Shown here: positions 12,801 through 25,400 of the stretch, one piece after another
Numbering within the stretch: the first letter of the stretch is position 1
How the letters are laid out: each line of letters starts with the position of its first letter
Assembly: GCA_026874595.1 (NCBI GenBank)
Contig: CM049313.1
Location: 60,221,159 to 60,285,158, forward strand
Length of the DNA: 64,000 bases
From: Sipunculus nudus
Lineage: Eukaryota; Annelida; Sipuncula; Golfingiida; Sipunculidae
Direction: 5' to 3'
The notes under the pieces: model-generated
Databases searched by the model: none
Told to the model about the DNA's origin: nothing
Seen by the model: only the letters and a program-made list of their open reading frames with translations
Translations under genes and position numbers: made by a program

Positions 12801-15244
12801 GATTCTGCCAACTTAATACATGCCATCCAATATGCACACTTGCATGCAAAACGAAAAGATTGTTTTCAATAGTAAAGTGTTGTATCAGGAAAATATAGAA
12901 GATGGGTGCCTAAAAAGTATCAGAAATAATACACCATTTTTTTTAGGAAAATATGGAAAATACATGTATAGGGAGTCTGTGGTAAACCCCTGTAAAATAC
13001 TTTTTTTTGTGTCATGTTTGCTCCTACATATCAACTACTAATGTGAAAAACATCTAGTTGTTCACCTTTCCAACGGATTGGTTCAAAATGAAAAATGCCT
13101 ATCTGTGCACGAGTTTGCCTGCTGTCTGAGACAGGCGGTAAAGCATTTTACAACGCCTGTGCAAGGATGTTATACTCATGGCATGTAATTATCTGCATGG
13201 TTATCACTCTTGAACAAAGGGCCAGTGTACATAAGCAGAAGCCATAAGACTGATGTGAATTACAGCCCACATAAAACCAGTAAAACTACTCTGGTCAATT
13301 ATGGCCACTCATACAAATGTTCCAATGGTTTATATTTGAGACCTTACATATACTCAGAACTTCAAACTAACTAGACAAAATCTACCGGTAATATATTCAA
13401 GGTTATAAGATTCAGGAGATAAATAGATGAGACTATTGTGCACTGTTACACTTACTAATCTGCTAGGAAAGCAATGGGATCTGCTGGACGATTCTCCACT
13501 ATCTTGGACAGCACATCTTTCATCTGGGCTCCAATGTTGTGGCGTTCTACAAAAATTTATAGAAAACTGTATGAAATCTTTACCTAAGTTTTGTTGAAGG
13601 TACAATAAATCTTGGCCAGCTGATATATGTTACCTTTTAGTCTTTTAAATTTTAAAAATTCTTAAGTAATTTAAATTATCTGATTATTACAAAATCTTAT
13701 GACATTTGAATGATTTGATGTTCTCAATAACAACCACTGAAAAATGTGTATAAGCGTGCCTGGCACAAACTGTTGTCTTCTGAGAAATACACAGTTAAGA
13801 TGGTTTGCAAAAAGGAAAAACTTCAGCTGTCAAGCACCTATCAATATGATGTATGGACTACGCTTCTACGTACTTATGGAAAACAAACTTTGCAGATACG
13901 GACTACGCATGCGGACTACGGATACGGACTACGCACTTATGGAAAATCACCTTAATACAGTACCTTGTGACCTGGTAATCCATGTCTGTATTATGATCTT
14001 ATATTCCCTTTCCTGTTTACATTTATTTTTTCTCATTTAAAATGAGAATTTCATGCACATTTAAAACTTTAAATAGATCAACATACAGTAGAGAGTTGTT
14101 TATCTAAAAGCCTTGGTAGACAATCTTCTTGTTTGGATGAACATCATACCCATGAGCCATCTCGCATGAAATTGCTCTGGGAATCTCCATGAATACACCG
14201 CCCAGTTTGGGACATTACCAGATACTGACTGACCCAAATTGATTAAGCTAGCCCGAGATAAATGTATGACAATATATTGTAATATTTTTTATCGATTTAA
14301 TTAATGTATCAAACAGAAAACACTATTTTAAATAATATAATTATTGGTGAACATCCTGTGCTGGAAACAATTGGTATTGTACCTACATCATGTCACACGT
14401 GGCTGCCATGATAACTAGAATGACCTGCCATGACCTTTGAAAGTGCTGCCATCTCTTGGCAGATAGGTTAACTATGGGAACCTTTGTACTAAGCTCCTAT
14501 CTCAGCGCTTTACCTATAGGCCTACTGCCTATATCTTAAGCGCTGTTTGTTTTGACCTCGTATCCTGAATTGCTACACAACAGGGAGGCACTGTATTTTT
14601 GTCTAATCTGATGAGACTGTGCTGTGAGACAAAACGGTTTACCAGCCTTGTGAGGAATACAAGGAGCCAATGTTGTTAATTTCGTTTTAAGTAGCTCATC
14701 GCCCCAGCAACCATTTGAACTGGCCACAGGCTCAGAGAGAATGGCCCCACACGTGGTTTCTGGGCTGACCCTGATGCCTGTCAAGTGTTTGTTGACTGGG
14801 ATTCGGTTGGCTGCTAGTCACATCAGCAGTTTCTTCAGCAGACAGGCCCACCAACCAGTGTTTAAGTGCATCGTAAATGGTCAAAGCAGGCAGCGGGGAA
14901 ATCAGTAGCTTCTTTAGAAGCACAAGACTTCCCCTGCCTCGGGAGCGTACCTTTAAACATGTACTGTAAACGGTCTTGAGATATTCGAGATTCTACAGTA
15001 TTTAAGATTTTAATATCCTTTTTGACATTGCCCTAGAGGAAATCTTCAATTATCGCCCGGTAGTCGATAAAATGACCTCTGACAAGTTCCTAGCAGACAA
15101 CGGAAAAGAAAAGGAAAGGTAAAACAAAAGTATTGGGATAAATGATAAAATCTGCGGCAATATGGACCAGGAAAGATTGACAATACCAAGAAACACTCTA
15201 TCAGCTTCAATGCTTCTGCTGGTGTCAGTTTTCTTGTCAGCCAT
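1843..15244 (-). CDS. TPGS1: TPGS1, tubulin polyglutamylase complex subunit 1 (3' end off window)
   Basis: Spliced gene read on the minus strand. Exons in transcript order: 15244-15187, 13546-13456, 12393-12263, 7346-7283, 5583-5468, 5318-5306 (microexon), 5230-5193, 2548-2413, 1900-1843. All junctions are GT-AG and every phase joins, giving 235 residues from MADKKTDTSR to LGPDKLFAAVGK. Family knowledge: TPGS1 is a non-catalytic subunit of the TTLL1 polyglutamylase complex that modifies tubulin in axonemes, centrioles and neurons. Recognised by the RII-like N-terminal block VENRPADPIAFLADYFE (about residues 31-47), then IQCRDHE, FRSGVFTCFVL and LLEAGHMLGPDKL, all matching vertebrate TPGS1 in order. 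The human protein is about 290 residues, so some 30-50 residues remain for a last exon at or beyond the left edge. The start is the first ATG of an exon that ends in a good donor. Not seen: promoter elements. Confidence 0.9.
2633..2858. repeat. left minisatellite of the 2592-4717 element
   Basis: About eleven palindromic units alternate 'TATCTCGTTCCCACGCGTTAG' type cores (shortest core ATCTCGTTCCCACG) with ATCTCGTGGCCACGCGATAA cores. Each unit is itself near-palindromic. Confidence 0.8.
3174..3420. repeat. (TA)n/(TG)n microsatellite
   Basis: Long TA tract, a TG tract (about 3236-3260) and more TA. A second TA tract lies at 3742-3828. Open frames across these tracts are low-complexity artefacts. 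Confidence 0.95.
4384..4679. repeat. right minisatellite of the 2592-4717 element
   Basis: Inverted counterpart of the left array, with units such as CGTGGGAACGAGATAATTAT and CGTGGCCACGAGATACTAT, ending in GGGAACGAGATAAAAAATAA. Confidence 0.8.
4820..5121. mobile_element. pogo/Tc1-mariner-type MITE (302 bp)
   Basis: Inverted ends CAGTAGAACC...GGTTCTACTG are flanked by TA on both sides (4818-4819 and 5122-5123). There is no coding capacity. Family knowledge: CAGT ends with TA duplication are typical of pogo/Tigger-derived MITEs. Confidence 0.75.
5193..5230 (-). CDS. TPGS1: TPGS1 38-nt exon, cassette partner of the microexon
   Basis: Acceptor ATAACAG and donor GTAGGA flank 38 nt. The frame WQHKLDAGGEDP is open only when the 13-nt microexon precedes it. 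Human TPGS1 has no counterpart to the 17 residues the two exons encode: its FVLL is followed directly by the segment matching DFLNQSEGLYDLL. The pair therefore looks like a lineage-specific, possibly alternative, in-frame cassette. Confidence 0.7.
5306..5318 (-). CDS. TPGS1: TPGS1 13-nt microexon
   Basis: Minus-strand exon GTACCAGTATCAG, preceded by TTTTAG and followed by the strong donor GTAAGAT. Without it, the next exon (5230-5193) cannot be joined in frame to both neighbours. With it, the reading is ...FVLQ-GTSIR-WQHKLDAGGEDP-DFLNQ... with no stop. It and exon 5230-5193 together add 51 nt (17 codons), and skipping both also keeps the frame (FVLQ-DFLNQ). See the exon entry at 5193-5230. 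Confidence 0.75.
5584..7282. other. TPGS1 intron, nothing recognised
   Basis: AT-rich sequence without a convincing exon, RNA gene or inverted-end element on either strand. An open frame at 6241-6483 has no recognisable motif and no supporting splice context. Confidence 0.5.
8510..10197. repeat. dispersed repeat with ~180-bp tandem units
   Basis: The stretch begins near 'gatgtgtcggaacgacac' with CCCCCGCC and ends with 'ccggccactttgtgg' and GGGGGCATAA. Internal copies of a unit containing 'cgtacatgtgtatttgtc', 'ggagccgtaaaacggtcaa' and 'aaatcaggccaatatctgc' start at about 9561, 9741, 9922 and 10101, a period of 179-181 bp. An earlier diverged copy lies at 8580-8710. Between them, 8900-9550 holds a different unit with 'cacccatctt' and a GGACGGACGG tract. 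Lies in a TPGS1 intron. Confidence 0.75.
10690..12056 (+). repeat. dispersed repeat family A, copy 1
   Basis: Ends with a (GGAC)n tract, 'ggacaatggaccacgac' and 'tagtcagctgagctaaaaa', as do the copies at 56489-58056 (same strand) and 51250-52765 (reverse strand). It contains two related halves, each with 'gcattatgtttgggcc' and 'tttctggcatgt'. No transposase is seen. Probably a non-autonomous element. Lies in a TPGS1 intron. Confidence 0.7.
14490..14949. mobile_element. MULE-like MITE, shorter relative of the 699-bp pair
   Basis: Starts near TAAGCTCCTATCTCAGCGC and ends CTCGGGAGCGTA. It is flanked by related 9-mers cctttgtac (14481-14489) and cctttaaac (14950-14958), a decayed 9-bp duplication. 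It shares the 'cgctttacctatagg', 'gacctcgtatcctgaattg' and 'gcctcgggagcgta' blocks with the two copies at 49783-51240. Sits in the first intron of TPGS1. Confidence 0.75.
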
Positions 15245-16763
15245 TTTGAAACTAAGACGCAACAGACATGAACTCCACAAACAAAAGGGAAACGAAAATT
15301 CTAATATGAAGGAACGGTATCATTATCGGCTGTTGAATTAGTTTGTTTGTTCAGAAATATGATACAAATGACTTAAATTTAAATACAAATAATCCCTCTG
15401 TTATGCTTTTAATACAAAATAACTTATCCAGACAGAAAGCCGACAAAAAGCAATAGAAATAAATCCGGTTTAAATATTTTCGCTACACCTTACTTCCATT
15501 TCATTGGTTTAGCCTACACCAATCACAGAAGGGAACAGTTTGTTTGGTACGGACTAAAACCCGATTGTCGGATGTCGGATGCCAAACGGACGTCAATCTA
15601 AGATGCCTTTCTTATATACATACATATATATATATATATAAATATATTATATATTGAAAATGTTTTTATTACATTATTACATATTATATATATATACTTG
15701 CGTGGTGAAGATGTATATCATTATAATTTTTATAGAAAATTTAAATGATCATTGCAATATTTTCTGTTTAGTGTTAGAGAGATTCGTGTAAAGATCACTG
15801 TTTCTTAATGGAAATAATATTAAAGTGTTGTATGAAATCGACAACTTGCATAATAAAAAGAAACATGTAAGACTCGCTTAAGTGGTGCTAAAATAATCAG
15901 ACAAAGTGAAACAATACAAAATTGTGTTGTTTAAAATACATGTACACATAATAACATAATGTCGTTAACTTTCATAAAGATAATTGTATAACTTAATTAT
16001 TTCATGGAGAACATTAAACATGTCCATGTTATAAATCGAAGACAGAAACTAGAGTCAGGATAATGCTATTGACATTCCGTTTTACTTTAAACAAATTTAA
16101 TAAATTGTTCTTTTTGTGTGATTATATGCTCATCCATGCAATATACAAATAGCGCGTGCATCTATGTTTTCATTTCATCTTATACACTTATAATTTGCCA
16201 TGTATAATTGTCACTTCTGGTATATTTTTATTTCTCTCAGAACAATCAACAAATATCAAGTTATAATAAATATGATGAATAAAAATGATTCTAAATGCAG
16301 GAAGTGAACAAATACAGAATATATAATAAACAATTATTAAGTATTTGTTTTTCCCTGCATGTATGCTATAAGCTACAACATTTGTTCACAGAATCGGTAT
16401 TCATGGTGTGTGATAATTTGAATTCCTATTATATAAAATATATATATATATTTTTCTATTTCAAATGTTATATTAAATACAGATATAACTGCACTGGTTG
16501 CATCATATCAGCCATCTCGCACTCGCACATCTTCACGTCAATTCTTATTTATTAAGCCAACACTAAATTTATTGACGTTTGGTGGCATGGCTTTTGCAAA
16601 TATTGACCCAGAAATTTGGAACAAGCTCCGGCCCGTCAAATATGTTTGATGCTTATTTTAATTTCTGTTTTTTATCTGTTTATTCATTTAAATGTATTAT
16701 TATACTTAGTATGACCAGCGCTTTGATTAAGCATACATACTTGGATGTTGTGCGCTTTATGAG
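15245..16763. promoter_or_regulatory. TPGS1 upstream region, left half of the TPGS1-SMN1 divergent intergenic segment
   Basis: The TPGS1 start (15244, minus) and SMN1 start (19418, plus) diverge. Without the transposon at 16764-19030 the original spacer is only about 1.9 kb. No specific promoter motif is asserted. A TA-rich run lies at 15620-15700. Confidence 0.4.
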
Positions 16764-19030
16764 GGCAATAAATAAAACTCGGAAGTCGGAAGTCGGAAGC
16801 CCTCGGAAGTCGGAAGCCGTTATAATTTTTGATATAATGTTAAAAATAACGATCATACCAACACTTTTTCGTGTTAAAATGGAAGATATAGACCCCCTTT
16901 GCAAAACCAGAAAGTCGCACAAACGTATATTCCCATATATGAAAATCAAACCATTTTTAATGCGTCGGAAGCCTCTCGGAAGTCATCCTGAGGTGACAGA
17001 TGATGTTCAAAATGCATAAAACTCGGAAGTCAAGACCATATAGCACCAACCAAAAATGACACAGAAAAAGTCTGGCATAATTCCAAATTTTAATTTAAGT
17101 TATATTTATGTATTTGAATGAAACCATAATGTATATTACTAATTAAACATAATAATATATAAAATAGAAAAAATAAATGTTGAAATATGCATTCAAATGT
17201 AATACATTATATATCATATCGCGACGTAATATTTTAATATGGAATGTTATTTCTAATAAATATAATATAAAAGCATTTAAAATTTCGTAATTTTATCAAA
17301 AAGGTGTGATAATTTTTTTCCTTATATAACAAAATAGATAAGAATATTTTATCATATAAAAAAGTTAAGTATTCTAAATTAATTTGTATTATAATATTTT
17401 TACATAATAATATTCAAATATTTGATAAATACATAAATTTGTATATTAATGTATAAAAAACTAACAAATTATCAAACTGTCGCATCCTTGCAGGAACTGG
17501 TAAAACCGTAAGAAAAGTCCATTAAGTTTTGTATTAATAAAACTATTCTTCTTTATCCATTAGGGTGCTATATACATATAAATGAAACTAATTTTTATCC
17601 ATGCATTAGGTTGCTTTATATGGAACGCATATAACTCTCCAATGCTTGTTGAATACTGATCACCCAACGTATCAGGAAACATTTTTAGATCATTGCACAG
17701 ACAATTTGCATTAACCATTATAAAAACACTTCCAAAATATTTTGAAAATTTAAAAATATGTAAAACTACATAACTGTGAAAGATAGAAAAAAAGGCATGT
17801 GATGTTGCAAAAATATTGATATAAATTATAACAGTATCTTTATATTTCAATTTTAGCTTTATCAAAATAATTTATGTAGGAAGGATATTACATTATTATA
17901 TGATTCCAGAGATCATTTTTAAATTTTACACTTTAAAGCCACATACTGTTTCGGAAACATTTTAAGAACAGTTTCATAAAATGTTTTTGCTAACTGGGGA
18001 TCAGGCAATAAGAACAATGAAACGCGTGTGCCTTTAAGGTAACGACATAAACTATCTTTAGATAATTATCAGTTACAACTAATAGGAGGAATCGCCATCT
18101 AAATTCTTTTCTGCCATCTGTTATCCTTTTTATTTGTTAGAATAACTCCCTAGGTGGAGGAGATAAATTATCACATACATGAATGGATATATAAATAATC
18201 ATATTATATACAATTTAATCATTTCATATATTAATTTATATTGACTTATATAATTTGGTCTTACTTAATATAGGAATATTGATTATAATGTACTTTTTTA
18301 ATATTTATTTTATCATATAATATAATTTAATATCAAATTATATCGATGTTGAATGAATATATAATTATATCGTCATCTGTGTTATTTAACACATTATGTA
18401 TACATTTTATTATACTTGTATTATGTAATTATATTTTGCATCATATATGTATTTGTTCAATGAAAAAAATAGAGAATACCAAAACAAATCTGTATTGTAT
18501 TATACATTTTTTTTATTTATAATTATAGTATTTTATATTCATGTTTTATATTTTAATATGAATTTATATATTATGTTGTTAGTTATATACATTATGATTT
18601 TATTCAAATACATTAATATCACTTAAATTAATTTTTGGGTTAATGCATATATTATTTTGTTAGTTATATACATTATGATTTTATTCAAATACATAAACAT
18701 TACCTAAATTAATATTTGGGTTGATGCAAGACCCTTTTTGTGTCGTTGTCGGTTGGTATACTGTGGCTTGACTTCCGAGTTTTATGCATTTTGAGCATCA
18801 TCTGTCACTTCAGGATGACTTCCGAGAGGCTTCCGACGCATTAATTATGCTTAAATTTTCATATATATCAATATATATCTTTGAAACTTTCTCGTATGAA
18901 AAAGGGTGTCTATATCTTCCGTTTTAACACAAAAACTTGTCGATTTGTTCGTTATTTTTAAAATTATACTAAAATATAAAACGGCTTCCGACTTCCGAGG
19001 GCTTCCGACTTCCGAGTTTTATTTATTGCC
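16764..19030. mobile_element. 2.3-kb MULE-like element with ~280-bp inverted repeats
   Basis: Ends GGCAATAAATAAAACTCGGA in inverted orientation. They are flanked by a perfect 9-bp duplication CTTTATGAG (16755-16763 and 19031-19039), as in Mutator-like elements. The arms (about 16764-17040 and 18763-19030) match closely and carry repeated CGGAAGTCGGAAG units. The 1.7-kb centre is extremely AT-rich with no transposase, so the element is non-autonomous. Lies between the TPGS1 and SMN1 start codons. Confidence 0.85.
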
Positions 19031-19047
19031 CTTTATGAGTGTATATA

Positions 19048-19099
19048 ATAATAATAATAATAACAATAATAATAATAATAATCATTATTATTATTATTA
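19048..19099. repeat. (AAT)n/(ATT)n microsatellite
   Basis: AAT repeats switching to ATT repeats, directly beside the right-hand duplication of the MULE-like element and about 320 bp upstream of the SMN1 ATG. Confidence 0.9.
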
Positions 19100-19417
19100 C
19101 ACATGCATTTACTATTTGCAATAACAGTAAAAAATACAATACAAACATAAAAGAAATTAGAGACATTATGAACTTGGAAAATATATGAATTTTTCATTGA
19201 GACCAGTAGGGTTTTTTATATAATAACTTGTAATATGTCTTTGACTATGAGGGTATGATAGTATAAAAGATTTAAGTTGATTTCTGCAAGATTTATGTCC
19301 ATTTATACATCTTATGTACCCATTGCCGACAGCGTTTTAGCATGTTTGTAAGCAGTTGAAATCTACGTGCGCGTGTGCGTGCATGCGTTTTGGTAACAAC
19401 TGTTTGGTTAGGCAAAG

Positions 19418-22400
19418 ATGGCAGCCGCCGGGGAAGTTGTGTTTTGTCGTGGACAGGTAATATCAAAGGGTATTTGGTACAATGCGTTAGCAGATAACAT
19501 TGTCATCAATAAAAATGTAACCCACAGGTCACGTTTATCATGATTTGAAATGTGAATAGTTCCTTATCCCGGTGCATAATAAACAGGGGTGGAATTTATT
19601 ACAAGACGTCTGCCTGACGGCCCAATTTGAGCGATATTAGGGGTAATCCGGTTGACACTAATTTCAAACATGAGTGCACATGATCACTGTTCTTACACAC
19701 TCTCGCTCTAAAAGTTGCCATACACAGATGAATAGGACAGATATTATTATTCACAGGATAGAAGAAATTGCAGTTGTATGAATTCTTAAGGTGAATGTAT
19801 ATTATTATTAATTATGTAAATTAATGCTGTAAATTAAAACGAGTTTAATGAGGTACATTATGAGTTGTGCATTATTTATCAAACCATTTTTGAAAACGAA
19901 AAATAAGAACTGATTATTTAACCTGAACTTTGAAAATTTGGTCAAAAAGATAGTCTTGATTCCAATAAACAAACAGATGAGCATACTCTTATGGTAATAT
20001 TACACATACCATATTTCCTTGCTCAGATGTTGGGTCTTCAATAGTTGCCTGCCTTATTTAGTAGGCGGGGCAAAACTATGTCTCAGAAAAATGCGATAGA
20101 CTTTGGGTGTCAGAGTATTTTCCATGTTAGCTGCCAGATGTCTTTTCCCATTACAATAATATGTGCATTTACTGGCCAAATTGACAGGAGATAGTGTGTG
20201 TGTTTAATCATATAATCTATAAATCATTTTTTTTTATATGCATGCCTATTTTTTCCATAAGGGACATAATATTCTTGAATCTTCCATTGCTGTGCCGTGC
20301 CCTCCATATTGTCTCATGTGAGATATTCCTCTGCGGTCACATGGTCAGCGCTGTTGCGTGCCTGGATAAGGTCCCCCACCTTGTTCTCCACCTCCGCCTG
20401 TTCAACACACATAGAGGTTCAATTTTGCCAACACACTGATCCAAACTGACTTAATTAGTATAATTGGCTCAAGTGTACGGTCAGAACAATAAGCATACCT
20501 GTGTTTCAAGACTAACTGACCAGGGTGCCGTGTGCAAGAGCCCGACAACTGACATCAAAGGAGAATATACCGGTTGGATTGTCAAGTCAGAAAATATGTC
20601 TGTATGCCAGTCTGTGCATGGAAATGCCATGTCAGAGTGGGAATCAAAGGCTGTTGCTTTGCCAAGGCTTATTTATATGGGTTACCTTCGTTTTTTACAA
20701 AATACCATCAGATTTCAAGGTTTTCAGATTGTTAAGGGTCGGAATGTCAAGTCACAACTGTACATAGGTTTTTTACTGCTTTTACATAAGGGTGTGAGAA
20801 ACCTGTATTCTACATGATGTTTAATAACAGTGTGAAAAACTTCCCAACCCTGATTACAGGTTTACTTTGTCCTTGGTGTAGACCATGTAGTTTATTTTGT
20901 ACTGGTTTAGTTAGTGTCCTAGTGAACTGCTTTTTGTTTGATATTTCAGGAAGATGAGAGTGATTTATGGGATGATACAGCACTAATCCAGGCTTATGAT
21001 GAAGCAGTCAAACAAGTCAAGGTAAGATCAAGAGCCTTCAACCAAAAGTGTTAGTACAGTCCATATACTGTGGTTCATATTTATGGTATTACATGTTAGT
21101 ATTATTTTATTGTATCCCCAGACAAAGTGGGGATACTACAGTTTCATGACAGTCCCGCCGCCGCAAAAAAATCCAGTGAGCGGGATAACTAAAAAAATAT
21201 GTCACTGATCTTTATCAAACTTCACATGTGTATAGATATAGGTAAGAAGAGGAAGTCTATTCAAAAAGGGCTCATGACCTTTGCTAGGAGAGTGACCTTG
21301 ACCTTGAATAGGTCAATTTTTGCTGAAAATAATACTAATTCTTAAATATCTCAATAAAGCTTGCATTGATTGGTCCAAAAATCAAGGTGACTGAAGATCT
21401 TAGATAGCCTTGTGATGTGCCGGTAACTTGTGGCACCACCTGTTATCCTTTTCTGGTCTTCAAGCCTTTTGATATCCCCTGTAATTGTCAAAATATTCGT
21501 TTCGTCATGATAATTCATGCTTTTATTGATGAATGGATTTCAAACTTGACTTATATATGTCCAATTGAAAAAGCTAGACCCCAAATAATTTTTGGGTCAT
21601 GAGGTCAAAGGTCAAGGTCAAAGAACATCTATAAAAAGATTGTTGATGCATTTTCAGCCAATATTTTCATCTCAGACCTTTCATCTTGCACACTTAGTTC
21701 ACCTGCCAATAGAGAAAGAACCCTATCAATAATGAGGTTACAAGGTAAAAGGTGAAGGTCACAGGAGCCATCTTCCCAAAAAATTCAATTCCTGATGATA
21801 ACTCTAGCTTGGTTGATATATGAGTTTCAAATTTTACTTATATATGGCAAATCAATGAAGCCAGAATCCTATTGATTTCGGGGTCATGAGGTCAAAGGTC
21901 AAGGTCACAAGACATATCTTTAAACAAATTGTGGATGAATTCTAAACCAAACTTTTAATCACAGACCTTTCTTCTTGCAGTTATAGCTTACCTATCAATA
22001 GAGGAAGCTCCATATTAATTTTGGGGTTACAGGGTCAAAGGTGAAGGTCACAGGAGCCATCTGTCCACAAATTCAATTCCTGATGAAAACTCCAGCTTGG
22101 TCGATATGAGTTTCAAACTTTACTTATATATGGCCAATCATTGAAGCCAGAATCCTATTGATTTTGGGGTCATGAGGTCAAAGGTCAAGGTTACAAGACA
22201 TATCTTTAAACAAATTGTGGATGAATTCTAAACCAAACGTTTCATTTCACACCTTTCATTTTGTACATATAGCTCACTTGTCAATAGAGGAAGACCCCTA
22301 TCATTTTTGGGGTGACAAGTGCAAAGGGGAAGGTCATGGGGGCTGTCTGTCCAAAAATTAGTTTCTTGATGATAATTCAAGCTTGGATTGATATATGGAA

Positions 22401-25400
22401 TACAAACTTGACTTTTATTTATGGCCCATCAATAAAGCAATTCATCTATTAATTTTCAGGTTATTAGGTCAAAGGCCAAGGTCACAGGACACACATCTTT
22501 GAAAAGATTGTGGATGCATTTTAAGCAAAACTTTTTCATCGCAGACCTTTCATCTTGCACATATAGCTCACCTACCAGTAAAGGAAGCTCCATATCAATT
22601 TTGGGGTTACAGGGTCAAAGGTGAAGGTCACAGGAGCCATCTATCCAAAAATTCATATCCTGATGAGAACAATAGCTTGGATTGATATATGGGTTTCAAA
22701 CTTGACTTATATATGGCCCATCAATAAAGCAAGAAACCTATTGCTTTTGAGGTCAAGGGTCAAGGTCACAGGAGCCACATCCTTAAAAGATTGTGGATGC
22801 ATTTTAAGCAATACTTTTCATCCTAAGCCTTCCCTCTTGCAAATATAGTTCACCTGCTAATGGATGAAGATTCTTATCAATTTTTGGCTACAAGGTCAAA
22901 GGTCAATGTGACAGGTGCCATCTGTTCTCAAATCTTTGGAAACAGAATTTTGGTCAACCCCATAATTTTTAAATACTACATTTGTTCCCTTCACGTTTGA
23001 CGGAACATTCTCCACCAAGCTGTCGAACAAGTTCAAACATTTGTGACCTTGGCCCTGTCATGTGTCAATTTATACTTCAGAAGAAGGGTGCCTAATTTAG
23101 AGGGGGAATGCTTTGTATGTCTGGGGATACTACAGTATCTCCAATGCCAGAAATTTCTAGTTCAATTTGTTTAATCATACCATCTAGTATTCTACACAGT
23201 GTCTCCATTTAAATATTAAATATTTAATATAGATACAAAATCTTAACAATTTGAATAGGCAGTAGGCACTAAGGGAACATCAAACACCAGTACTGAAATT
23301 CTTGTATATCATTTACATATATTTTTTTCAAAGATCTGATGTCATTCATGATATAAATCTTTGATTAAAGGGTAACATAAAATGTCATATTTATAATTTT
23401 AATCTTTTGCCTAGTCACTTTTTTTCAGCAAAGCCATGGACAATGTTCATGAGATGCAAATGAGGCTATACTTTAAATGATTTTTCGCATCTATAGCTGA
23501 AGCATTTTATTATATGCCCGTCATATGATGGGAGAATTATGGTATACCCTACATCCATTTTATAACTTTTATTGTTGCCGTGATAACTTACCAATGCTTA
23601 AATGGATTTTCACAAAACTCACCATAACTACTTACCAACAAATTATCTCACCCTAGTTCAATTATGGGCAAAATCTGTGCATATTTAATAAGTTCACCAG
23701 TCAGTAGGCTACTTTGTGGTGTTGCTATGATAAATTATGAAGAATATGAAGGTTTTTGATAAAACTTATGAGTTATGTTATTTAATAAAATATCTCACCA
23801 TAATTTGATTTCCAGCAAATTCCATGCAATTTAATGAGGTCAGAGGTCACTGCACTTTGGAGGCACCTTGGAAATAGGATTTTCATGAAACTCGTTATAC
23901 ATATTTACCAATAGAGTTTCTCACCTGATTTGCCTTCTCATTTGCCTAGAGACCTGTAGTCCTTATTCCATATGTGTTGATTTTGCCCATAATCAGACTA
24001 GGGTGAAATAGTAGTTACGGAGAGTTAGGTGAAAATCCATCAAAGCCGCAGTGAGTAATCGCAGTGACACTAAATGTTAACGGACTGACAGTAGGTAAAC
24101 CATAATACCCTTGTCATATGATTGGCATATAATAAGCACAGTATTTCAGCATGATATGATATTGTGGTGATACTTCACAGGTCGTCAAAGTAGGGGGAGG
24201 TTACCATAATTTAAAAGAATTTACAGGAAAATTCAGTTCACCATGCAGAATAGGTGAAGTCAAATTTAGGAATCAGAAATGTTATTTGCTATATATATGT
24301 TAACTCATCTTAGTCTTATATGCCCAATCCTTTAATCATGGTTTCCCATACATCATAAATATATTTATTAATTGCTTGCTTAGTTATATTTTTTAAAATA
24401 TATGAACATTAGTAAATGACTCTCTAACCTTTGTATAACCAGAAACAGTTTCAAGTTGAAGTAAAGGTTGAACCAGAGGATGACCAAGAGAGACCAGACT
24501 CGGGAAAGAAGCAACACAAACGGAAGCAGCGAAAACATCGCCGCAAGGAAAAGCAGGCTACGTCTCAGAATAACAGGACAGAGGTCAGAACTGTCTATGT
24601 ACCATCTTTTTCATAACTACCCCACCATTAAATGCTAATCAGAGCTTTCGGGACTGGGTTAGGGGATGGGGGTTGGTAAGCATTTATGATGCTTAAAATG
24701 AGTTTGGGACCACCAAATTTCTGGCTGTAGGTCCTAGATAATCAAAGCTGGCTTTTCTAGCAGTCACTGACCAATGCTAACTATACTCTGTTCCACCTAA
24801 TTTTTCATGATATTGCTTTCAAATATATTTTATTTGCCACTAAAAATTGTTTTAATCAAAGGAAGTAATGTGGTGGTTTGTGATGATTTAAATGGGCATG
24901 AAATAAATTTATTTTCTTTGCAAACACCAAGACCGTGTTGACCTGTTTGGAAAGAGGTGCAAAAATATAGGCGCCAGTTCAAGAGACCATATTTGTTGAT
25001 CCATGTAATGTAGGAAGGAAAGTATATATGACATAATAAATGTACAAACACCACTGTGATGTCATCAATACGAACTGTCAAGTGGATGTAATTTCACTCC
25101 ATCACCTTGGGTCATCACTGATATGTTGCAAGACTGTACATATGTTCAGTCATTTTTCTTTGTGAAATAATCATATGGAATCCATACATGGGACAGCATT
25201 AATATGCTATAAGATAATCACCACATTTGTCTGATTTGCCTCTGGGGTAATGGTATAAAAATATCACGAAAAATCTTGTGTACAGGGATGGTGGAATGGA
25301 GTATAATTCAAATTAGCCAGTCAACTGGGCAAACACTGCACTGACAGCTGACCCTTATATTTAATATAATGGAATAATAATGTTATGACATGGTATACAA

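Noticed and set aside
16579-17019. 146-codon plus-strand open frame
   Set aside because: It crosses the left duplication and inverted arm of the MULE-like element, and the mirrored arm has the same low-complexity content. No protein motif.
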